From an uncultured Bifidobacteriaceae bacterium (GTDB lineage: Bacteria; Actinomycetota; Actinomycetes; Actinomycetales; Bifidobacteriaceae): a stretch of 50,671 nucleotides of DNA. Below the pieces are notes generated by a model. The model was not told the DNA's origin and made no database searches. It saw only the letters and a list, made by a program, of their open reading frames with translations. The DNA is taken from the NCBI GenBank assembly GCA_946891915.1, contig CAMPNN010000006.1, forward strand, positions 1-50,671. The letters are read 5' to 3'. The first letter of the stretch is position 1; each line of letters begins with the position of its first letter. Positions 25,601 through 35,200 of this stretch are shown one piece after another. The position numbers and the translations under genes are program-made.

Positions 25601-28361
25601 GCTTGACGAATCAGTCAATACTAATAGCGGAATTGATACTGGCACTATGGATGACCATTCTGACGCTGATCCTCGCTACCAGAACGCTACCGACGACGAG
25701 CGTAAAGCTTACGACGATGCCGTAAAGAAAGCTGCGAACGTAGCTAAAGATCCTAACGCTTCCCAAAAGGAAGCAGATACCGCAGCGGATAAGCTTAAGG
25801 AAGCAAAGGAAGCGCTCGATAAGCGCGAAACCAACAAGAAGCTTCTTGACGCTCAAGTACAGCAGAGTCACGATAACGACAAAGCTGACGACCTTGAATC
25901 TGCAAGCGTGTTCTACCGCAACGCTAAGAAACTTAAGGATGGCGAAAGCTTAAACGGAGTAGATAAGAATACTGCGTTAGGATACGCGGACGCTTACGAC
26001 AAGGCGCTTGAAAACGCTAATAACGTTCTTAAGGATCCAAAGGCAACTCAAAAGCAAGTTGACGACGCGCTTGATAAGCTCAAGAAAGCAGAAGACGACT
26101 TGCATAAGCTTTCTAGCGATCCGACGGATATTACTAAGACTGTTGCAGACAACTTTGCCGGCAATAAGCTTCCTGCGTACTTCAATGCTAAAGATAAGGC
26201 GAATAATGGAGATGCGGACGCGGCTCAAGCATTCAAGGATTACAACGAAGCTTACGAAAAAGCAAAAGCTATTAAGAATAAGCTTGCCAAGGATCCTCAC
26301 GCCAATATCGATAAGGATGAGATTGAGAATGCAAAGAAAGCTCTTGACAAAGCTCGCGAAGTAATCGAAAAGTACAATACCGACGCTACTAAGCTTAAGG
26401 CTTCAGTAGACGACGATAAAGCTACTAAAGATGATCCTGCATACTCAAACGTTTCGGACGAAAATGCTTCTGACGAAGCAAAGCAAGCTAAGAAAGCTTA
26501 CGACGACGCGCTTGATCATGCTAAGAAAGTACTCGGAAATAAGTTAGATAAAGACGTTGACGAAAACGGAAAGGTAATACCTAACGATAAGAAGAATACG
26601 GATAAGAAAGTCGACGACAAAGACTTCCTTGACGGCGTACAAAAGCATGCTGATGGTCGCGCTTTGCAAAGCGATGTTGACAAAGCTTTGGAGGATCTCG
26701 ACAAAGCGCGCAAGGATTTGCAAAAGTACGCAACTAAGACGGATGCTTTGAAGAAGTCGATCGACACCGATTCGGACACTAAGAAAGGTCCTTCTTACAA
26801 GAACTCTTCTGACAAAGGTTACACGAATGATAAAACTAAGGTAACCGATAATTCTAAGACGCCTGCAAAGAAGGCGTACGACGATGCGTTAGAAGAAGCA
26901 AAGAAAGTTGCGAACGACCCTAAGTCGACTCAAAAGCAGGTTGACGACGCTAATAAGAAGCTGGACGATGCTCGTAAGAAGCTTCAAGACGAGTACAGTA
27001 CGGATGTTACTAAGCTGGACGAGTCTGCAAAAATCGATAGCACTAAGGAGCCTGCATATAAGAATGTGTCGGATCCTAATGCTTCTGAAGATGCTCAAAA
27101 AGCAAAGCACGACTACGATAAAGCTTTAGCTAAGGCGAAGGATCTGCTCGAAAAGCATAATAACGATAAAACTCCTTTGACGGATAAGCCAACTCAAGCG
27201 CAAATTGACGAAGCTCTTAAGGAGCTTAACAAGGCGCGCGAAGAGCTTAAGAAGTACGACACAAAGAAGAAGGACTTGAGTGACGAAGCCGCTAAGGATG
27301 GTGATTTCACTAAGAGTCCTGAGTTCAAGAATGCTTTTGGTCACTCTGGCGATAAGAATCCGGAAATTGCTCAATACAAGAAGGCTTTGGACGAAGCTAA
27401 TCGCTTGCTGAAAGATCCTAACGCAACTCAAAAGCAGGTTGACGAGGCGTTGACTAATTTGAAGCATGCTAAGGATTTGATTACTTCAAAGTATCAAACT
27501 GATTATGACGATTTGGAGCATGAAGTAAATGCCACTAGTACTTTTGCGGGCTTCCCAGCTTTACAGAATGCTACGGTTATTGTAACGGAAGATGGTAATG
27601 AAAATCCTGATGTTGTGAAGTATAAGAAGATTTTGGAAGAATCTAACAGTGTGCTGAAAGATCCGAACGCAACTCAGGCTCAGGTTGATGAGGCTTTGCG
27701 TAAGCTGAAAGATGCCAAGAAAGCAATTGAAGATAAATACAGCACTGATAAGACTAAGTTGCAGAAGGAATCTGATGACGATTCTAGCTTCCGTAGCAAG
27801 CTTTCGTACCTGATTGCTGACCCTGATGAGCGTGCGAAGTACATGAAGATGCTGGACGAGGCCAACAGTGTGCTCAAGGATCCGAACGCAACTCAGGCTC
27901 AGGTTGATGAGGCTTTGCGTAAGCTGCGTGAAGCTAAGGAGCTGATTAGAAGGCACTTCGGTTATGGTTATTGGAATGGTCACGACTATGACTACGACTA
28001 TGACTACGACTACGGTTATGGATACGATTACAACATCGGTAGTGACTTCCAATACGGCAAATACAACTACGATTTTGTTGGTGTTGGCGGCAATGCGAAT
28101 GCTGCGAATAATGCGAATGCTGCTAATGCTGCGAACGATGCGAATACTGCGAACAAGCATTTGAATGGTGGTGCAAATAATTCTGGCGACTCTAATGCTG
28201 CTGGTGCAGGCGTTGGTGCTGGAAAAGATAAGTCTGGTGCGGATGGTCATAGTCTTGTTAAGACGGGTGCTGCAACTGGCTTATTTGCATCGCTTGCTGC
28301 AATATTTGCCGGACTTGGTTTTGCTGTCGTGGTAAATCGCCGTCGCAAGCAAACTAAGTAG
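22677..28361 (+). CDS. Giant sortase-anchored surface protein with FIVAR-like repeats (paralogue 1)
   Basis: An 1894-aa cell-wall protein. The start has a strong site (AAGGAG). The long signal peptide has a basic/helical part, hydrophobic core VAAFTVGAAGVLAGAAFAF and likely cut after AMA (about residue 57). A Tyr/Asp-rich stretch (about 62-115) follows, then a mixed non-repeat region (about 125-785) related to the neighbouring paralogue, with segments such as YDDRIEKLEVENPNNLT. Residues of about 795-1760 form eleven helical repeats of roughly 75-90 aa, each with the FIVAR-like core DPNATQxQVDxALxxLxxAK. A DYDYDYDY/GYGYDY stretch (about 1765-1800) and an Asn/Ala-rich spacer lead to LVKTG (1860-1864), a hydrophobic helix and NRRRKQTK. 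Probably an adhesin or biofilm protein; ligand unknown. Followed by a clear terminator and preceded by a possibly phase-variable promoter. Confidence 0.9.
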   Translation: MINAKSGKHSRKVSLDAAVSNSIEKAVNARKVAAFTVGAAGVLAGAAFAFGATPAMAAEADSSSVDPSFGKQDSTYDAYDSYGAYDANAYDTYSTDAYDTDTYDTSDNSTYDYNSENKKTLAAEEDRAGEEKKPNEVDFSKSMPNVYEWATPNNTFDTDLAKQEVVYHLPKPEDGKKIVRVVILPDSRDGINTDEEAAYKNLIEYDSERVDEMHQTYSGIYEFKKNPDGSADLIMKQPFRDAGISSGQGYCANRSIFLYYNEGDLNHNATSNNFRTATLVPPKVAKSIVLKYNERLSADTVRKMLHEAVNLSTDHKSGSSVADQIVSQSKSGGVGLRVDENTVNNTPDTVDAKIPESMGEYDGDMFSKINTKNGDGYALGSNTLNTYMVTDLGMKSPAIPLTVVRYDDRIEKLEVENPNNLTADDRNAIAKRVAEKNHIDASKVSVDSEGNATIKFDNLFQQNQPVISKDMLVMKKRVHLQDGDIELPSGENAVPVYNPIAYSKDDVARIKQAIFDANKNNSKLGLTSVDQITLNFYPKEELTVNKYDNRNGISNGLNENIITVNINTDKAVGSFKSDIQNSKITRFIDLRKDYDVQFTDTKLKGRDSDEGLEWSEDHKTLIYRYDSSLGSEFNTNDLIKMLKATPKGDLASKGLRNLDGSDRFNFSREGTKGKAKYSHINFFIDENNEPIGVLDIVSQTPKGANEPGLAVANSGEKMSESESKAGKYSFDKDSESVTVAAKEGKVYKARLFVDPYHPYYYMGVYDKGKNVYNTSKAINILFVPQTKNKKQDLIASVDKNKTLLDGTPTDPTYYNADPKLQKAYDDALAEAKKVSEEAKKKSDEDIKKNPELQAKIDNVTLKLDKARKNLNGDPTDKDPLQESVKEHGDDANSGTQSTDKYKNLDGDSFKTPDGKPDDAKNAKAKEAKKTYDDALAEAQKLVANPNATQKQVDAARDTLDKARKALDEFATDKAKLDESVNTNSGIDTGTMDDHSDADPRYQNATDDERKAYDDAVKKAANVAKDPNASQKEADTAADKLKEAKEALDKRETNKKLLDAQVQQSHDNDKADDLESASVFYRNAKKLKDGESLNGVDKNTALGYADAYDKALENANNVLKDPKATQKQVDDALDKLKKAEDDLHKLSSDPTDITKTVADNFAGNKLPAYFNAKDKANNGDADAAQAFKDYNEAYEKAKAIKNKLAKDPHANIDKDEIENAKKALDKAREVIEKYNTDATKLKASVDDDKATKDDPAYSNVSDENASDEAKQAKKAYDDALDHAKKVLGNKLDKDVDENGKVIPNDKKNTDKKVDDKDFLDGVQKHADGRALQSDVDKALEDLDKARKDLQKYATKTDALKKSIDTDSDTKKGPSYKNSSDKGYTNDKTKVTDNSKTPAKKAYDDALEEAKKVANDPKSTQKQVDDANKKLDDARKKLQDEYSTDVTKLDESAKIDSTKEPAYKNVSDPNASEDAQKAKHDYDKALAKAKDLLEKHNNDKTPLTDKPTQAQIDEALKELNKAREELKKYDTKKKDLSDEAAKDGDFTKSPEFKNAFGHSGDKNPEIAQYKKALDEANRLLKDPNATQKQVDEALTNLKHAKDLITSKYQTDYDDLEHEVNATSTFAGFPALQNATVIVTEDGNENPDVVKYKKILEESNSVLKDPNATQAQVDEALRKLKDAKKAIEDKYSTDKTKLQKESDDDSSFRSKLSYLIADPDERAKYMKMLDEANSVLKDPNATQAQVDEALRKLREAKELIRRHFGYGYWNGHDYDYDYDYDYGYGYDYNIGSDFQYGKYNYDFVGVGGNANAANNANAANAANDANTANKHLNGGANNSGDSNAAGAGVGAGKDKSGADGHSLVKTGAATGLFASLAAIFAGLGFAVVVNRRRKQTK
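25060..27960 (+). repeat. Array of 11 FIVAR-like coding repeats
   Basis: Eleven degenerate units end in LxxAxxxL-type helices (KLDKARKNL, TLDKARKAL, KLKEAKEAL and so on). The last two are nearly identical in DNA around 27660-27706 and 27879-27926, exactly 219 bases (73 codons) apart, which marks recent duplication or homogenisation. Confidence 0.8.
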
Positions 28362-28437
28362 AAACTAAATAGAAATTAAAATAGAAATTAAAATTTAATA
28401 TGTAACTGCTGTTGCTGTAAACGCAGCATAGTTATTT

Positions 28438-28482
28438 TGCCAGCGTAAACTTTTCTCCCATGAGTTTGCGCTGGCATTTTTA
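28438..28482 (+). terminator. Intrinsic terminator after paralogue 1
   Basis: TGCCAGCGTAAAC (28438-28450) pairs with GTTTGCGCTGGCA (28464-28476), with one G-T pair, over a 13-base loop, and is followed by TTTTTAT. It ends the surface-protein transcript just before the composite palindromic element. Confidence 0.85.
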
Positions 28483-28484
28483 TT

Positions 28485-28776
28485 GCGTGACGACCTGCTT
28501 TCGCGCTCAGAGCGTAGCGCGCGAAAGCAACTCGGAGCGTGAGCTTGCTCAGACGGAAAGTCCAGTGGACTTTCCGTGCAAGCTCAGCAGCGAGCGTTTA
28601 TTCCTCACGGCTATTGGTAGCCGTTCGGCTGATTTGGCATGTGAAGCACACCGTGCTTCACAATTGAGCCAAATCACGCTTTGAAGGAGCTTGAAATCCT
28701 GTTGATTTCAAGCTCGGTCAAAGCGCTGCGCGAGCGTCCTTCGTTCAGTGCGAAAAATCTCAAATCTCGACCACAC
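28485..28776. repeat. Composite palindromic intergenic element (copy 3, ends inverted relative to copy 2)
   Basis: The left end (28485-28535) is the inverse of the core at 18880-18930, and the right end (28738-28776) is the inverse of the 39-base block at 18500-18538. Inside are GCTTTCGCGC/GCGCGAAAGC (28497-28528), a two-tier hairpin at 28541-28585, ACGGCTA/TAGCCGT (28607-28624), a two-tier hairpin at 28631-28675, and a larger nested hairpin at 28677-28725 (CGCTTTGA/TCAAAGCG enclosing AGCTTGAAATC/GATTTCAAGCT). It fills most of the 850-base gap between the two surface-protein genes, together with the second gene's promoter region; no gene is seen. Confidence 0.8.
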
Positions 28777-28980
28777 GAATATCCACACGACTGAATGGCA
28801 GTGAGTATTGAAAATTGACATAGTATGCATAAATGTACATCTATGCATAAATGCATAAAATAAATGCAATTTATACTAAACGTGTGTTTAGAATCGCCAT
28901 TAAAAATGTAATCTAGCTTACATTAAATATGGAAGTTTTTACCCCTAAAACCTGCCAAAAACGTTGGAATAAAGCCTCGC

Positions 28981-28989
28981 GGGGGGGGG
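28981..28989. promoter_or_regulatory. G9 homopolymer tract upstream of the second surface-protein gene
   Basis: Nine G residues end 30 bases before the -35 element. The aligned place upstream of paralogue 1 has G5. Such runs are typical slippage sites, and length change here would alter the spacing between upstream sequence and promoter. Confidence 0.7.
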
Positions 28990-29019
28990 TCTAGTAGGCT
29001 ATACATCATAACAAATATG

Positions 29020-29048
29020 TTGCAAAATATTCATATATTCGGTACTAT
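29020..29048 (+). promoter_or_regulatory. Promoter of the second large surface protein
   Basis: TTGCAA (29020-29025) and TACTAT (29043-29048) with 17-base spacing. The upstream motif TACATCATAACAA is shared with paralogue 1's promoter region. The predicted leader is about 157 bases. Confidence 0.65.
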
Positions 29049-29211
29049 TGAGTATAAATCTCAATAAAAGAGATTGCGCTTTTGAGGGCTGAGCAGAAGT
29101 TTCATATGTATTTGACCGTAGTTCAATCAGCGTTTGATTACTGCACAAAGCTCTTTATTAATAAATTCACAAAGACTTGTTCAGAGAGAATCTGGTATTC
29201 AAGGAGATACA

Positions 29212-32200
29212 ATGGCTAATTCAAATTCCAGAAGGCACGCACGCAAGGTTACATTGGATGCTGCGGTAAGTAACGCGATTGCGAAGGCTGTGGACGCGCG
29301 CAAGGTGGCAGCGTTCACTGTTGGTGCTGCAGGCGTGCTGGCTGGTGCTGCGTTCGCTTTTGGTGCAACTCCTGCGATGGCGGCGGAGGCTGGTGTAACT
29401 CCTGATGCAAAGCCGGATGTAGCACAGACTCCTGTGACTGCTGGTGAGAAGGCTGGTGAGAATGCTGGTGCTGCTGGCGAGAATGCTGGTGAGAAGGCTT
29501 CTGCAGACGAAAATGGTAAGGATGCAGAAACTGGTAAGTCTGATAAGAAGAATCAGACTGACGTTAATAAAGAGGCTGGAGAGCAGGCTGGGAATACTAA
29601 TAAGCAGGCTGAGAATAAGTCTGAGAATACTGTAACTACTGACGATTCTAAAGATAAATCGACTGTTGTAAGGTCTGCTACATATGCTGCTGTGGGCGGC
29701 ACGGATCGCGCGTCGAATAATGATGAAGCAAACCAAGATCCTAATAAAATTAAGCCTGACACATCGGATACTACTAATACCAAGATTAATATTGATGAGA
29801 ATAACGCTGAAACTATGCCAAATGCGTATGGTTGGGGAAGCTCAGACAACACGTATAGCGTAAATGGTGAAACGCACACGGTTACTTTCAACTTTGCAGC
29901 ACCAAAAAATGGTGGCAAGATTACCAATATTGCTATTTTCCCTGCTCAAAACAATGGTTTGACTAACGATAAGAGCAAGAGGGGTGCTGAATATTATTCT
30001 GGTGATCCTAAGATGCACCAGAGCTTCTCTGGAAACTATACGTTTACTCCGAATGATCAAGACGGCTCTGCAACTCTTACGATGAGTGATCTTTTTAGGG
30101 ATGGCAACATTGGCGCTGCTGAGAAGTATGCGGCAAACCGCTCTATTTTTGTGTATGTAACTGCTAAAGATGGCACTACAACTATTTATAAAACGAATGC
30201 ATTCCGTGCAGCAACGCTTGTGCCACCAAAGACAGCTGGATCAGTTGTGCTTAAGTATAATCAAGAGCTTACTCCTGAAAAGGTTCGAGCAGCAATTACT
30301 GCGGCTGCTAATTCTGAAACAGCTCGCGTCGATAAGAAGTCTGTGAACGATCAGCTCGCCGCAGCAAGCGCATCGAATGGCGTATTTACCAGGGAGAATG
30401 GTAAAGCGGTGCGAGTTACAGATACCACTGATGGCAAGATCAACGTAAAATCAAAAGATGCTTACGACGCAAAGCAGTTTAAGGCTATTAATACTGAAAC
30501 CTCAGATAAAGATGCAAAAAATAAGACGTATGTAGCTGGTGCGAAGACGCTTAACACCTATATGGTTACGGATTTGGGCTTTAAGTCCGAGGCTATTCCT
30601 CTTACAGTTGCTCGCTACGATACGCGTATCGATAAGCCGATTGTTGAAGACCCAACCAAGGTGTCCGACGAGGTAAAAGCCGATATTAAACGCAAGCTTG
30701 CGCGCCTTAATAACGTAAGCCTAGATCAGGTGACCATTAACGACCAGGGTGAATTCACTATCAACTTCGATGGCGTGGATGCTGCGGACGCTCCTAAGAT
30801 TAAGCTCAGCGACCTCGTGTTGAAGCAGCTTGAAGAAAAGGACGTTACCGTTCCAAGCGATGCTGAAAATTCAACGGTTAAGGCTGTAATTGTTGCTAAT
30901 CCTTTGGGTTATTCGACCGCCGAGTTGAAGCAAATCAAGAAGGCTATTTACGAAGCTAATAAATACAATACAGAGCTTGGATTAAGCGCTACTGACTACG
31001 AGAACCAGATTTCGCTTTCGTACCTTGATGGCAATCTTACTGCTGCTGGTAAAGGTAATCAGGGCATCTCTAACGGTCAGGCAGAAAACACGATTACCGT
31101 TAAGATCAAGACCGATAAGGCTGTTGCCAAGTTTACTTCTGACGTAAAGGCGCACAAGCTCACGCGTTTGGCGGATATTCGCAAGGATTATAACGTTTCG
31201 TGGACTAAAGACAAGATTGATGGTCGCGACACAGACGAAGGTTTCTCATGGAGCGAAGATAAGAAGACTATTATCTACCGCTACGATTCAACTAAAGCAG
31301 AAGAATTTGATACAAATAAGATTCTTGATTTGTTGAGAGCTACGGCAAAGGATAAGAATTCTGGTTTGCGTGATCTCACGGGCAACGAGAAGCTCGACCA
31401 CGAAGGCGTGGATGGTAAAGACACGAAGTCGCATGTGGGCTACGTGATTAAAGATGACCAGCCTACAACTGAGTTGTCGCTTGGCAATATGAGCGGTGCT
31501 TATTGGCAATATAGTCAGAAGGTTGATAATTCTGGTGTGGACCTCGGCGATAATTTATCGGAAGCTGGTTCGTATTCCTGGGATAATGAAGCTAAGCCGG
31601 TATTTGTTGCTGCCAAAAAAGGCAAGGTATATAAGGCGCGCCTGTTTGTTTTGCCGTATGGATTGACGATGTATAGAAATGTTTACATGGAAAACGGCAA
31701 TCAACCTTGGAATACGCCTAAGGCAATTAACGTTATCTTTGTGCCGCAGATGAATCACAAGACGAGTGATTTGAAGACGTCTGTTGAGGGTCACAAGACT
31801 GTTGCTATTGAGGGCAAAGATGTTCCAACACAGTCAGCCTATTACAACGCTTCTGACAAGGTGAAGAAAGACTACGAAGATGCGTTGAAGGTTGCTAAAC
31901 AAACGCTTGAAAAAGTTGGAACTACACCAGATGATCAGTTAACTGAACAGCTTAAGGCTGAAGTTGATAATGCAACCATTAAGCTTAACAAGGCTCGCGA
32001 GGCTCTTGATGGTGCTAAGACCAACAAGGATGGATTGGATAAGTCGATAACCGAAGATGGTGCACCTGCTCAAGGTCAAAATCCTGCGTCTGGAACGCAA
32101 GCAACTGACAGATATAAGAACGTTACTGAACCAGACTTTAAGACACCTGATGGCAAGGCTGACGAAGCCAGAAACAATGCAGCTAAAGAGGCTAAAAAAG

Positions 32201-35200
32201 CTTACGATGAAGCGCTTCAAGCTGCTAAAGATGCAAAAGCAAACGATAACGCTACGCAAAAAGATGTTGATGCTGCCAAAGCTAAGCTTGACGCTGCGCG
32301 CGCAAAGCTTAACGACTTTACCACTAGCAAAGACAAGCTGAACGCTGCCATCGCTGAGCATGGTAAGGTAAACACGGGTATTGATGAGCATGGTACGCAG
32401 GATAAAACAAAAGCAGATCCTAGATATCAGAATGCTGATGCAAACCAGCAAAAGGCTTACGATGACGCTGTAAAGAAGGCAAACGAGCTTTCTAAGGATC
32501 CTAACGCTTCCCAAAAGGACGTTAACGCAGCTATTGACGCGCTTCAAAAAGCTAAAGCAGCTCTTGATGCTAAAGCAACAGATAAGTCAAAGCTTATAGC
32601 TACCGAAAAGCTCAGCTTCGATAATCCTGATCCAACTAATGCAGCTGGCAAGCAGAGCACCTTCTACAAGAATGCTAAGGCCAAGTCTGTAAGCACTGAT
32701 GCAGGTGTTACTGAAGAGCAGAAGGCAGCTGCTAAGAAAGCATACGAGGCCTATGACACTGCGTTAGATAATGCGCGCAAGGTTATTGCAAATAAGGATG
32801 CAACGCAAGCACAAGTTGATGAGGCTAAAAAGAAGCTTGAAGCTGCTGAAAAAGTATTGCATGATACTTATGCAACTGACCCTAACGAACTTACGAAAGT
32901 TCTTGCGGATAACTTTAGTGGCTACTTAATGCCTGCATACTTTAACGCTTTCGATAAGGCGCAAGCTGGCGATAAAGATGCTGCTGATGCATTCAAGAAT
33001 TACAACGATGCTTATCAAAAAGCTAAGGAGCTTAAGAAGAATTTTGAGGCAACTGATCCGTCTAAGCAGCCAACTGCTACAGACATCGCCGATGCAAAGA
33101 AAGCTCTTGAAGATGCTCGTAAAGTTATCGACAAGTATGCAACTAATACCAGCAGGCTTTCGGCAGCTGTGTTTAATGACCTTGCAATACAAAACAGCCC
33201 AGCGTATGCGAATGTAAAGGAACTTGCCGATAAGCAGAATCCTAGTGAAGAAGAAAAAGCCCAGGTAGAGGCTGCTAAGAAGGCTAAGGAAGCGTATGAA
33301 GCCGCAGTAGCGAAGCTAAACCAGGCGCTTAATAAACAGATGCCTAGGGATAAAGCAAATGGTAAGGATATTCCTGATACAAATACTCCTGATAAGGATG
33401 GCAAGCTTGACGATAAGGACTACCTGAATAATATTCAGGCACATGCGCAAGGCGAGCCTCTGGATAGGGATGTTGACACAATCCTTAAGGAAATGAACGC
33501 CGCAGCCGCTGAGTTGAACAAGTTTGCAACTAAGACCGACGAGCTTCTTAAGTCTGTTAACGAGCATGACAATACCCAGCAGACGCCTGCATTCAAGAAT
33601 GCAAATCATCCTGATTTCAGGCAAGCTGACGGCACAACTGCTGATAAGACTAAGAATGATAACGCTACGGCTGCTGCAAATGCCTATGGTGCTGCTCTTA
33701 ATGCCGCAAAGGAATTGCTCAAGAATCCTGCTGCAACGCAGAAGCAAGTAAACGACGCTAAGACCGCCCTCGACAATGCTCGCAAGGAGCTTGACAAGTA
33801 CAATACCGATACCGCCAAGCTTGTGGAAAGCGTAAAGAAGCATGGCGATACAGAGGGTACTGCGCCTACAGAAGGCACGCAAACTTCTGATGCGTATCGC
33901 AATGCGTCTGATCCTCACTTCATGAAGGATCAGGACGGCAAGCTTGTTCCTGATGACACCAAGAACAACGCTGCCGCCGCAGCCAAGAAGGCGTATGACG
34001 ATGCTTTGACAAAAGCTCAAGAGCTTTTGAAGAAGCATGATGATAATGCCACGCCGCAAGACGCAAAGCCAACTCAAACAGAAATTAATGCTGCGCTTAA
34101 GAAGCTCGATGACGCTCGTACTGAGATTGAGAAGTACAATACTGACACTTCTAAGCTTGAGGAAGAAACTAGGAAGTCTACTCCTGAAAATGTCGCTGTT
34201 ACTGAAAACGACTTCGAGAATACGCCAGAGTTCCAGAATGCTGATGCTAAGAAGAAGGATGGCGCTGACGGTAAGAAGGTAGACAATGATGATGTGAAAG
34301 CGTACAAGGATGCTTTGGCAAAGGCACGCAAGTTGGCGCAAGATAACACATCCAATACGCTCAGCGATCATCCAACTCAGAAACAGATTGATGATGCTCT
34401 TGAGGCCTTGAAGAAGGCTAAGCAAGCTATTATCGACGGCTATAAGACGGACGTTGATAAGCTTAAGCAGGCCAAGGAATATGCAGATGGCGCGTTCAAG
34501 AACACACCTGAGTACAAGAACGCTACTGCCGTTAAGAACGACAACAATAATGCGAAGCATGAGCAGGCTGGAAAGGACTTGGATGGAAACGATCAAAATC
34601 CTGGCTTGAGCAAGCTTGTTGAAAAAATAACTGCAAAATTGCAGAATGCAAGCAAGATGACGCAAAAAGAAGTCGATGCTTTAGTAAAGCAGCTTGTTTC
34701 TGCACAAAGGAAGATAACTGATAACTACAAGACCAACGTTGACAAGCTTAATAACGAGGTCGGTGATAAGAATCAAGAGGGCAAGCCTGTAACTCCTAAG
34801 TTTGAAGAGTCGATTCCATACAAGAACGCTCTTGAAAAGGCGAAGACGGAAGATGCTACTACAACGGATCCTAACTCCGCAACTGCAAAGCTGAAGGATT
34901 ACAACGATAAGCTCAAGGCTGCGCAGGACTTGATTGCGCAGGTAAACAGTACAGATCCGAATGCTGATCCAGATAAAAAGCCAACACAAGCGCAGGTAGA
35001 CGCTGCTCTTAAGGCTTTGCAAGATGCTAAAAAGGCAATCGACGACAGCTTCGGTACTAAGATTGACGATTTGAAGACTGAAGCTGCGAAGTCTACTGCT
35101 GACGGAGGCACGGTAGCGGATCCTGACTTTGAGGCTACTACTGAGTTCAAGAACGCTGATGCTAAGAAGGGTGATGACGGCAAGTCGGATAATGCTGATG

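Noticed and set aside
25060..27960. Regular spacing of repeats suggested a CRISPR-like array
   Set aside because: The repeats are in-frame coding, degenerate and about 219-270 bases long; no short direct repeats with unique spacers.
29134..29211. Upstream start for paralogue 2 adding 26 residues
   Set aside because: The added part does not align with paralogue 1, while ATG 29212 has AAGGAG and gives an exactly matching N-terminus.
33316..34665. 449-aa and other hydrophobic open frames antisense to the surface-protein repeats
   Set aside because: Antisense of Lys/Ala/Asp/Glu-rich repeats gives Leu/Ile/Phe/Ser-rich frames automatically; no independent signal.
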